Part shown: in pieces, positions 1 to 6,905 of the stretch
Numbering within the stretch: position 1 is the stretch's first letter
Layout of the letters: the number at the start of each line of letters is the position of its first letter
The notes under the pieces: generated by a model
What the model saw: only the letters and a program-made list of their open reading frames with translations
What the model was told of the DNA's origin: nothing
Database searches by the model: none
Program-made: the position numbers and the translations under genes
Origin: JAFGPL01 sp963781805
GTDB taxonomy: Bacteria; Bacteroidota; Bacteroidia; Bacteroidales; UBA10428
Assembly: GCA_963781805.1 (NCBI GenBank)
Contig: CAWAHF010000004.1
Coordinates: 4,464,001-4,528,000 of the forward strand
Direction of reading: 5' to 3'
Length of the DNA: 64,000 nt

Positions 1-1831
1 TAATCGAACCCAGGCATCGAACCGGAATAATCCGCACATAAGGGCTTAATTGATATCTTTTGAATCCTGCCATATCCAAAGCAGGATAAGCATCGTTTTC
101 GCATACAAATGCCAGAATCCGGGGCTTTTCATCAAATTCATCAGGAATATTTACAGACTTAATTACCGCTGAAACACTGTTGATGGAAAAATCTTCAAAA
201 CTGATTACCCGTTCGGGACAGGAACCCATACAAATACCACACCGTCTGCATCGGTTTGGATTGGGCAGGGGAGTGCCTTTTTCATTTTCATCGTACATTC
301 CAAAAGGGCATTCCTCGGTACATCGTTTGCAATCGGTACAACGCTCCATGTACATTTGCGGGTACGAAATATCTCCCGATCGTGGATGTACAGCCTTGCC
401 TGTTTTAACAGCTTCCAGACACTGGATTGCTTTCAACGCAGCGCCGGCAGCATCTTCCATACAGGAAGCAATATCCATGGGAGCCCGGGACGTTCCTGCC
501 GCATATATCCCCGTTCTTCTTGTTTCGTATGGGAAACAAATAAAGTGAGAGTCAGGGAAGTTATATTTCAATTCCGGCATTCCCTTTCCCAGCCTGTATT
601 TTAAATTCAACTCTTCAGATCCGGCAGGAGTCATTCCGGTAGCAAGCACCACCATATCCACTTTCAATGTGACTTCTTCTCCAATCAGGGTATTGTTAAT
701 GGTTACCAGTAATTCTCCGTTTTCTTCCACTACAGATTGAATTTCTCCTTTGGTAAGAAATATCCGGTTATCCTTTTGAACCTCTTTATAAAAAAACTCG
801 TAATGCCCCGGTGTCCGGATATCTTTATAGATAACATAAACCATCGAATCGGGTTGCTTTTCACGAACATAGGTAGCCTGTTTCAGCGATGTACCGCAAC
901 AAAAGTTCGAACAGTAGGGAAGATGCTCTTTATCCCTGGAGCCGGCACATTGAATGAACAGGATATTTTTTGGTGGTTGCTTTCCTGACTTGATAAATTT
1001 CTCAAACTCAACATTGGTAAGAACATTCTGATATTTACCGTAGCCATATTTTTCAAGCTTACCGGCATCATAGGGTTTCCATCCGGTGGCAGAAATAATG
1101 GTAGCGATTTTTATTATTTCTTCTTTGCCTTTTATGTCCAGACTAACTATAAAATCTCCGGGTTGGCCCGATATTTCTTTGATGACAGTTGAGGTAGATA
1201 AACTGATATTGGGATATTTTTTAATCTCCTCAATTTTGTCATGAATAACAGGCTTCTGTAATTCAACATATGGAGATTTGGTTGGAAGTTGTCTGTACAA
1301 TTCTTTCGACCAGCCTCCGGGTACTGGTTCTTTTTCGATCAGGTGAATTTTATACCCGGCTTTAGCAGCTTCAATTGCTGCGTTAATTCCCGTAATTCCG
1401 GCTCCCACCACCAGAATATCCGAACTTAAATTTTCGGCAATATAAGGTTTGGGTATGCCAATATTCTGTACCCTGGTGATTCCCATTCGCAGGTAATCTT
1501 CGGCCAGCATCTGTGTGTCTTCAGCATTGGGTTCACTGCACCAGCTAACCAGTTCACGAAGATTTACCCTTTCGGTAATGATATTTTTTCCAAAAGCAAA
1601 TTCCTTATTTTTATGGCGTGAAGAACAGGCCGCAACAATAACCGAATCAAGCTTTTCATTTTCAATGTCCGATTGAATTTTAGAGGTGAACTCATTCGAA
1701 CACAATGTCCCATTCAGTTTACAAATTTTTAATTTGAATTCTGTTTGTACCGTATTGCTGAGACTTTCCAGATCTATTGAACCTGCAATATCACAACCGC
1801 CGCATATAAAAATTCCGATGTTCTTTTCCAA
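1..1831 (-). CDS. qmoB: QmoB, quinone-interacting membrane-bound oxidoreductase subunit B (3' end cut by window)
   Basis: HdrA-related flavoprotein subunit of the Qmo complex, which by family knowledge links APS reductase to the menaquinone pool. About 610 residues are visible; the C terminus lies beyond the left edge. Seen in order: a Cys-rich N terminus (C10, C13), a Rossmann FAD motif GAGITG near residue 143, two ferredoxin-type [4Fe-4S] motifs (CTDCKRCTEECP near 498 and CRRCGICMGSCP near 528), and the beginning of an MvhD-like domain ending in PVRCLGS at the edge. The start is taken as TTG at 1829-1831, seven bases after the qmoA stop and in the same frame. No ATG lies near it, and homologues begin just before the motif equivalent to IGIFICGGC. 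QmoC would be expected further left. The product call depends strongly on linkage to aprBA and qmoA. Confidence 0.88.
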   Translation of the reverse strand, partial: MEKNIGIFICGGCDIAGSIDLESLSNTVQTEFKLKICKLNGTLCSNEFTSKIQSDIENEKLDSVIVAACSSRHKNKEFAFGKNIITERVNLRELVSWCSEPNAEDTQMLAEDYLRMGITRVQNIGIPKPYIAENLSSDILVVGAGITGINAAIEAAKAGYKIHLIEKEPVPGGWSKELYRQLPTKSPYVELQKPVIHDKIEEIKKYPNISLSTSTVIKEISGQPGDFIVSLDIKGKEEIIKIATIISATGWKPYDAGKLEKYGYGKYQNVLTNVEFEKFIKSGKQPPKNILFIQCAGSRDKEHLPYCSNFCCGTSLKQATYVREKQPDSMVYVIYKDIRTPGHYEFFYKEVQKDNRIFLTKGEIQSVVEENGELLVTINNTLIGEEVTLKVDMVVLATGMTPAGSEELNLKYRLGKGMPELKYNFPDSHFICFPYETRRTGIYAAGTSRAPMDIASCMEDAAGAALKAIQCLEAVKTGKAVHPRSGDISYPQMYMERCTDCKRCTEECPFGMYDENEKGTPLPNPNRCRRCGICMGSCPERVISFEDFSINSVSAVIKSVNIPDEFDEKPRILAFVCENDAYPALDMAGFKRYQLSPYVRIIPVRCLGSI

Positions 1832-1837
1832 TCTATT

Positions 1838-3082
1838 CTAATCTAAAATTTGTATTGCTTTCAATGCTGCCCCTGTTGCATCTTTTAAAGATGTTGATAC
1901 ATCCATGGGTTTTTTGGCACATGCCACAACATAGATACCTTCTGGCAAATTGTCCTGCATGATAAATCCGTATGCATCGGTATTCAGCTTGATAAATTCA
2001 GGATGCACCGGAACGATACCAGATGCCAGAACAACCAGGTCAGAAGATTTATTAGACTTTTTCCCGCTCATGATATCTTCGGCTGTTACTAATATTTTCC
2101 CTCTATCATCTTTTTCAACCTTACCAACTTTCCCTTTTATAAGTTCAATATTTTTATTATCCTGCACCCGGTTTAAGAAATCTTCATTCCGTCCTGTGAC
2201 TCTTAAATCAATATAAAAAATTGAAATCTTTGCATTAGGATTCCTTTCTGAATAAGTAAGCGCCTGTTTTAATGAAGCCGAGCAGCAGACTCCTGAACAA
2301 TAGGGCAGAAAATTCTCATCCCTTGAACCTGCACATAGAACAAATGCAACCGATTCCGGTTCCTCAGTGTTTCCGTTTAGTAGTAATTTGCCACCAGTGG
2401 GTCCGTTAGATGCAAGGTATCGTTCCATCTCAACATTACTGATTACGTTAAAATACTCCTTGTGATGATAATTCTTTTCCTTTGATATCTGATAGGGCTC
2501 CCAGCCAGTAGCCAGAACAATGGATGATACATCAAGAGTCAGTGTTGTATCTTCCACCGAAAAATCAATAGCGTTATATTTGCAAACGGTTTTACATTTT
2601 GCACAATTCTCTTTGGTGCAAACCTCTTTATCGATATGGTATTTCTGTGGATAAGCCATTTCATGTGGAAGATAAGCTGCTTTTGTTTTATCCAGACGAT
2701 AATTGAATTCATTCAGTCTTTCTTCCGGACAAATCGTTGCACACTCTCCGCACAGGGTGCAATTATCATTAATATATTCTGCCTTTTTTAAAATGGTTAC
2801 CGAAAAATTTCCTTTTAAGCCTGAAAAACTGACTACTTCTGCATTGGTCAGTAAATCAATGCTTTCATTGTCTTTTATTCTCCTGAAATTGATCTCCAGT
2901 CCACAAGTGGGGGGACAAAGCTTTGGGAAGTAGTTATTCATTCGGACCACCTGACCGCCCAGATAAGGTTTTTTCTCAATTAAAATGACAGACCTGCCGG
3001 TTTCAGCAATCTCAATGGCTGTGGTAATTCCGCTTATACCTCCGCCAATTACCAGGATGGGTTTTTTGGGTAATGCTGGCAT
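1838..3082 (-). CDS. qmoA: QmoA, quinone-interacting membrane-bound oxidoreductase subunit A
   Basis: Cytoplasmic FAD protein of the HdrA family, 414 residues, the usual QmoA length. Its N terminus carries the dinucleotide-binding motif GGGISG (13-18). The CPPTCGLE signature (56-63) is characteristic of QmoA. Cysteine sets at 108/111/114/118 and 155/160/163/167 look able to bind Fe-S clusters. A second FAD/NAD region with VLCAGSRDENFLPYCSGVC follows. It lies directly upstream of qmoB and downstream of aprBA in the order aprB-aprA-qmoA-qmoB, as in sulfate reducers and green sulfur bacteria. Unusually, a four-helix-bundle gene with repeats separates it from aprA. A generic HdrA is the alternative, but length, signature and context favour QmoA. 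Confidence 0.93.
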   Translation of the reverse strand: MPALPKKPILVIGGGISGITTAIEIAETGRSVILIEKKPYLGGQVVRMNNYFPKLCPPTCGLEINFRRIKDNESIDLLTNAEVVSFSGLKGNFSVTILKKAEYINDNCTLCGECATICPEERLNEFNYRLDKTKAAYLPHEMAYPQKYHIDKEVCTKENCAKCKTVCKYNAIDFSVEDTTLTLDVSSIVLATGWEPYQISKEKNYHHKEYFNVISNVEMERYLASNGPTGGKLLLNGNTEEPESVAFVLCAGSRDENFLPYCSGVCCSASLKQALTYSERNPNAKISIFYIDLRVTGRNEDFLNRVQDNKNIELIKGKVGKVEKDDRGKILVTAEDIMSGKKSNKSSDLVVLASGIVPVHPEFIKLNTDAYGFIMQDNLPEGIYVVACAKKPMDVSTSLKDATGAALKAIQILD

Positions 3083-3114
3083 TCTTTGTCTCGATTAGTA
3101 TACTGTTCTATAAG

Positions 3115-3160
3115 TAATTAAGAATTATAAATTATGAATTAAGAATTATAAGAGAAATTG
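3115..3160. repeat. AT-rich repeat, left arm flanking the four-helix-bundle gene
   Basis: This tract repeats short words of the type AATTATGAATTAAG. Its right-hand partner (3581-3631) carries similar words on the opposite strand, so the two form imperfect inverted repeats around the intervening gene. Such AT-rich tracts suggest the gene arrived as a small element; that is an inference. Confidence 0.6.
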
Positions 3161-3169
3161 TTAATTGAT

Positions 3170-3532
3170 TTAATCTAAAGATTTTTGCTTTGTCGTTATT
3201 AGAATTGAAGATATAATTCTTTGTAATTCCTCACATTTTGACAGAAGACTATTTACCAATGTAACATTTATATATCCACTATCTTTCAATAACCTTAGCC
3301 AGTAATTTGTTTCCCTGGTTTCTTTTTGAGCAATATAAAACTTTGCCATAAAATCTTTTTTTGACTGAGCACCAATTGCCTCTTCAGAATTAGCTCCGAT
3401 TGAAGTCCCGCTCCTCAGAATTTGTTTTGATAGTTGATATTCCTTTTCAGTCTGTGTCATATGTTTATACAACTTAATAATATTTAAAGCAAAATCATAG
3501 CTCTTTGTCAGAATGATATTTTCTTTCTTCAT
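3170..3532 (-). CDS. Four-helix-bundle protein (23S rRNA intervening-sequence protein family)
   Basis: A 120-residue protein with the hallmarks of the TIGR02436 four-helix-bundle family: an N-terminal sequence with SYDFALNIIKLYKHM, then LSKQILRSGTSIGANSEEA, then KETRETNYWLRLL, and an all-helical C terminus. Members were first noticed inside intervening sequences of 23S rRNA genes and are scattered in Bacteroidota genomes; their biochemical role is not settled. Here it separates aprA from qmoA on the same strand, with about 88 bases on either side made largely of AT-rich repeats. It is therefore more likely an inserted passenger than a sulfur-metabolism gene. The family assignment is strong; any link to APS reductase is unsupported. 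Confidence 0.88.
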   Translation of the reverse strand: MKKENIILTKSYDFALNIIKLYKHMTQTEKEYQLSKQILRSGTSIGANSEEAIGAQSKKDFMAKFYIAQKETRETNYWLRLLKDSGYINVTLVNSLLSKCEELQRIISSILITTKQKSLD

Positions 3533-3580
3533 TGGTTAATAATTAAATGTTTTATATCAAAGAAACTAAAATACATTCCA

Positions 3581-3631
3581 ATAATTCATAATTTCTCATT
3601 CATAATTTCTCATTCATAATTCACAATTCTT
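3581..3631. repeat. Tandem 14-bp AT-rich repeat at the aprA 3' end
   Basis: Three tandem copies of a 14-base unit close to CATTCATAATTTCT, the last one degenerate. Read on the minus strand they resemble the repeat at 3115-3160, giving an inverted pair around the four-helix-bundle gene. The aprA stop codon and its last codons lie inside this tract, which suggests the insertion reshaped the 3' end of aprA. Confidence 0.7.
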
Positions 3632-5507
3632 TAATCTCCCTCTTCATAAGTTCCCATTCCTCCATTTCAGGATTCCATCGGCAGTTAGCAAAGCATTTCC
3701 ATTCTTCCTGGTTCATTTTAGGAAAATCTGTCCGGAAATAATATCCCGGCCACCGTGTTTCCTGCCGGAACAACATGGTGTGAATATGCGATTCGGCCTG
3801 CCACAGGCGGTGAACATTCTCCCAGCATCTCATCAGTTCGTTCAGATTTTCTGCAGCAAGCTTTTCAGCGTCTTCCTTCATAAACTTCAGGTATTCAAGC
3901 CCTTTTTTCAACAAAGCTTCCGATGTCTGAAAACCGACAGATGCACCGCCGGCATATTCATCCATTATCTTCTGCAGGCGAAACATAAACATTTTGGGTT
4001 TAATGAAATTCGGATTTACATCCTTATCGTTTGTATATCCGTTATGCTCTTCAAAAATTTTAAGCGGATTAAGTATCCTATTTTTCAGTTCATTTAGTTT
4101 TTCCTGATCAATTGAGGGAATATCAGGATGGTCAACACAAAAAGCTAATGCTGATTTTGCAGCAATCCGTCCTTCGGTAAATGAACCCGATGAGAATTTA
4201 TGACTGGATGCCCCTGATGCGTCACCTGCCGCAAACAACCCTTTCACGGTACACATATTGGCATATCCCCAGTGCATTCCCTCCGGCGATAAATCTTCGG
4301 GACCGCTAACCCACGCTCCTGATGCTCCGGAGTGAGAACTGATAAAATAAGGTTCGCATGCCGAAAGCTCGGAAGCCTGCTCTTCGGGAGCGACATTGTG
4401 CGATGCCCAGTTCAACGCCTGGCTAATGGTCATATCCAGAAAGTCTTCCCAGGCTTCAGACTCCAATTCTTTTAATTTTCTTTTTGCTTCTTTTTCGTCG
4501 GGAATAATAGCATACAGTTCTTTAATAGCTTCGCTGGTCTGCATGTAAATGGGCCCATTGCCTTCTTTGAGTTCGAGCAGCATCAGGTAGTTTCTCAGGT
4601 TTGCAGGTACAGGTTTGGCTGTCCCGTAAGGAGCCCAGTTTTCAAGTTCCGATGCGCGGGTTTCCATATAATCTTCCCCCAGGGCATTCGTGGCTTTTGC
4701 CTTAAACAGCAGAAACCATGCCCCCACGGGTCCATAAGCATCTTTAAAACGTACCGGCACAAACCGCACTTCCTGGCAGGTCATCTCGGCGCCGGCCTTC
4801 ATGGTAAAATAGGCGCTTGCACCGGAATTAAACGGTGGATACCATGAACGTCCCAAACCTTCACCCACCGACCGTGGCCTGAAAATATGCACTGCTCCGC
4901 CCATAGCGGTCAATACAGCCTTAGCTTTGAAAATATAAAATTTATTTTCCCTCACACTGAAGCCTGCAGCGCCAATGCAACGTCCATCCTCAATAATTGG
5001 TTCTGTAATAAAAATACGTTCGTAATATTTACCATTTTCACCAAGCTCTTTCAATGCATTCTTTGCAGCTTCCGAGACAATATTTTTATATGATTCGCCA
5101 TGAATCATAATCTGCCAGCGGCCTTCATTGATATATTTTCCAGCTTCATCTTTCCAGATGGGCAATCCCCATTTTTCAAACAGGTGAACTGTAGAATCTA
5201 CATGGCGGGCAATGTTGGCAACCAAGTCATCGCGGGCAATGCCCATCAGGTCGTTTTTTACATACTGAACATAATCCTCCACGGTGTTCTTTCCGTCTTT
5301 CAGTCCGAGATACATGTTGATGGCTGACAATCCCATCGCGACAGCACCGCTGCGTTCCATGGCTGCCTTATCGACAAGGGTTACCCGTAGGTTATGTTTT
5401 TTTGCCCAGTGTGCCGCTTCAAAAGCAGCTCCACATGCAGACATACCACCGCCCAGAATAAGCAGGTCAGTTTCTATGGTAATGGTTTCGAAGGTATTGA
5501 TATCCAT
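3621..5507 (-). CDS. aprA: Adenylylsulfate reductase alpha subunit AprA
   Basis: FAD-containing catalytic subunit interconverting APS and sulfite plus AMP in the cytoplasm. The 628 residues fit the usual length of about 620-660. The N terminus has the FAD motif GGGMSACGAAFEA (about 19-31). Conserved AprA blocks follow: GRSWYPPFNSGASAYFTMKAG, TCQEVRFVPVRFKDAYGPVGA and HSGASGAWVSGPEDL, the last including the substrate-site histidine. The gene follows aprB with a 98-base gap that holds a palindrome. By eye the DNA is richer in G+C than its neighbours, which could indicate transfer or strong expression; this was not computed. Direction (sulfate reduction or sulfite oxidation) cannot be read from this gene alone. 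Confidence 0.97.
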   Translation of the reverse strand: MDINTFETITIETDLLILGGGMSACGAAFEAAHWAKKHNLRVTLVDKAAMERSGAVAMGLSAINMYLGLKDGKNTVEDYVQYVKNDLMGIARDDLVANIARHVDSTVHLFEKWGLPIWKDEAGKYINEGRWQIMIHGESYKNIVSEAAKNALKELGENGKYYERIFITEPIIEDGRCIGAAGFSVRENKFYIFKAKAVLTAMGGAVHIFRPRSVGEGLGRSWYPPFNSGASAYFTMKAGAEMTCQEVRFVPVRFKDAYGPVGAWFLLFKAKATNALGEDYMETRASELENWAPYGTAKPVPANLRNYLMLLELKEGNGPIYMQTSEAIKELYAIIPDEKEAKRKLKELESEAWEDFLDMTISQALNWASHNVAPEEQASELSACEPYFISSHSGASGAWVSGPEDLSPEGMHWGYANMCTVKGLFAAGDASGASSHKFSSGSFTEGRIAAKSALAFCVDHPDIPSIDQEKLNELKNRILNPLKIFEEHNGYTNDKDVNPNFIKPKMFMFRLQKIMDEYAGGASVGFQTSEALLKKGLEYLKFMKEDAEKLAAENLNELMRCWENVHRLWQAESHIHTMLFRQETRWPGYYFRTDFPKMNQEEWKCFANCRWNPEMEEWELMKREIKEL

Positions 5508-5545
5508 ACTTGATTGTTTAATTAGCTTATTCGTTTCAAATCACA

Positions 5546-5602
5546 CTTCGACTACGCTCAGTGTGACAAATCATACTTTTATTAGACTGGGCATAGTCGA
5601 AG
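5546..5602. repeat. Imperfect palindrome in the aprB-aprA gap
   Basis: Arm CTTCGACTACGCTCAG (5546-5561) pairs with CTGGGCATAGTCGAAG (5587-5602), 14 of 16 bases complementary, around a 25-base loop. A second small palindrome TCACAC...GTGTGA (5541-5566) overlaps the left arm. This may be a mobile palindromic repeat or an mRNA processing or stability hairpin between the two subunit genes. It has no T-tract, so it is not an obvious terminator. Confidence 0.7.
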
Positions 5603-5605
5603 CCC

Positions 5606-6040
5606 TCATTTTTTATAGAGTTCTGTTCCCAGTGAGTCCGGTTCTGTTCTTAAATGCGGATCTTTCAGGTCGTCTGTTCCTGAGGAAAATCCTGCATCGG
5701 GCTGGATACTTCCTTCGGGAGTGGTACGAATGGGAAATTTAAACCGCTTGATTTGCTTGTTGCGGAACCTCACTGACCACAGAATGGCATCCGAGCTTCG
5801 CATAGGCTGTACCGTTGCACCCAGCGGCATAAAGTCGGCATAACCCCGGACTTCAATGGCCTGAGTTGGACAAATTTTCACACAGCTATAACATTCCCAA
5901 CACATGTCCACGGCACGGTTGTATGCTTTGTTCTTTTCCTTATCCAGTACCATCAGGTCGTTCGGACAAACATACTGGCAAGCCGTGCGGTCAAGTGCTT
6001 TGCACCCGTCGCATTTGTCGTTGATTACAAAACTTGGCAT
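5606..6040 (-). CDS. aprB: Adenylylsulfate reductase beta subunit AprB
   Basis: Iron-sulfur subunit that passes electrons between the Qmo complex and the FAD of AprA. It has 144 residues, near the normal 145-165. Two [4Fe-4S] motifs are visible: C10/C13/C21/C25 (CDGC, 7 residues, CQYVCP) and C47/C50/C53/C57 (CWECYSCVKICP). After these comes PMRSSDAILWSVRFRNKQIKRFKFPIR, split here as two adjacent conserved stretches, and a tail of the kind that wraps AprA. It is the first gene of the cluster on the minus strand. A possible Bacteroidota -7 element lies upstream. No sat precedes it, unlike many aprBA loci. Confidence 0.96.
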   Translation of the reverse strand: MPSFVINDKCDGCKALDRTACQYVCPNDLMVLDKEKNKAYNRAVDMCWECYSCVKICPTQAIEVRGYADFMPLGATVQPMRSSDAILWSVRFRNKQIKRFKFPIRTTPEGSIQPDAGFSSGTDDLKDPHLRTEPDSLGTELYKK

Positions 6041-6070
6041 AAAAGGTTATATTTAATTTGATAAAGTTTA

Positions 6071-6078
6071 CAAACATA
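6071..6078 (-). promoter_or_regulatory. Possible -7 promoter element of aprB
   Basis: On the minus strand the sequence reads TATGTTTG, a match to the Bacteroidota -7 consensus TAnnTTTG, about 31 bases before the aprB ATG. No clear TTTG -33 element is found at the expected spacing, so the call is tentative. Confidence 0.35.
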
Positions 6079-6292
6079 AAAAAAAAGGCGATATGCAGGT
6101 AAAACACTATTAACAAGTATTGAATGATGTAATAACAAAGTAATTTACTTACAGGAATATAGAGGCAATTTGGAATTATATGCTACTGGATTTGCAGGGA
6201 CAATTTATACTGAGACTAAATAAAGAGCATTGACTTAAATGGCTATTATATTGTTATATTATAATTATTAACTTTGAATAAAGTATCTAAAT

Positions 6293-6535
6293 ATGAACAC
6301 GGTTGAAATTAAAAAAAACATTCATAATCTCGTCGATAGTATTGAAAATGAGAATCTACTTACCAACATTTATAATCTTCTGAAGAATAAAGTATCTTAC
6401 CGTGAAGGACAGTTATGGGATAAACTTACAAATGAAGAACAGGAAGAATTATTAATTGCACTGGAAGAAAGCGAAAAATATGAAAACCTGATACCTCATG
6501 AAGATATGAAAAAGAAGCATAAGAAATGGCTCTAA
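6293..6535 (+). CDS. Putative antitoxin of a RelE/ParE-type pair
   Basis: An 80-residue, charged, helical protein (N-terminal MNTVEIKKNIHNLVDSIEN, C-terminal KKKHKKWL). It resembles small Bacteroidota antitoxins encoded ahead of RelE/ParE toxins. The C-terminal half is rich in Glu and Lys, as expected for a toxin-wrapping segment. Its last ten bases overlap the start of the toxin gene, which indicates translational coupling. No DNA-binding fold is obvious from the sequence. The role is inferred mainly from size and from pairing with the downstream gene. Confidence 0.7.
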   Translation: MNTVEIKKNIHNLVDSIENENLLTNIYNLLKNKVSYREGQLWDKLTNEEQEELLIALEESEKYENLIPHEDMKKKHKKWL

Positions 6536-6822
6536 AGATCTATTGGTCAAAGCAAGCAGATAAAAAGTTTGATCAAATTATAGCATATCTTCAGAAAACT
6601 TGGGGAGATAGAGTCACAAATTTATTTGTAAAAAATGTTTATGAATTTTTAGATATTTTATCTGATTTTCCGGAAATCGGATCCATAGAAAATAAAGAAA
6701 AAGAAATTAGAGGATTTACTATTCTAAAACAGATAAATATTTTTTATAAGATTTACAATGAGAGGATTATCTTGTTGGACTTCTTTGATAACCGACAACA
6801 TCCAGGAAAGAAAAAATTTTAA
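6526..6822 (+). CDS. RelE/ParE-family toxin
   Basis: A 98-residue protein with the ParE/RelE pattern: N-terminal IYWSKQADKKFDQIIAYL, a central stretch ending DFPEIGS, then RGFTILKQINIFYKIYNERIILLDFFDNRQHP. The closing FFDNRQHP matches the family's C-terminal signature. Family members either block gyrase (ParE) or cleave ribosome-bound mRNA (RelE); which one applies here cannot be told. It overlaps its antitoxin by 10 bases and closes a two-gene module just outside the apr-qmo cluster. Confidence 0.85.
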   Translation: MALKIYWSKQADKKFDQIIAYLQKTWGDRVTNLFVKNVYEFLDILSDFPEIGSIENKEKEIRGFTILKQINIFYKIYNERIILLDFFDNRQHPGKKKF

Positions 6823-6905
6823 TAATATTTTTCAAGAATCTTATTTTCATTCTGATCTAGTATTATAATGAAAATATCTATTGATTTGAAAAACGCTTAA
6901 ATAAT

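Noticed and set aside
180..1071. Plus- and minus-strand ORFs of 60-120 residues over the left end
   Set aside because: They lie over the minus-strand qmoB frame, which shows clear Fe-S and FAD motifs; the alternatives have no family resemblance.
3581..3631. CRISPR or phase-variation tract in the 14-bp tandem repeat
   Set aside because: Only three imperfect AT-rich units without spacers; the repeat lies at the 3' end of aprA and cannot switch its frame.
5541..5602. Terminator between aprB and aprA
   Set aside because: The palindrome has a long loop and no T-tract; ending transcription here would separate two obligate subunits.
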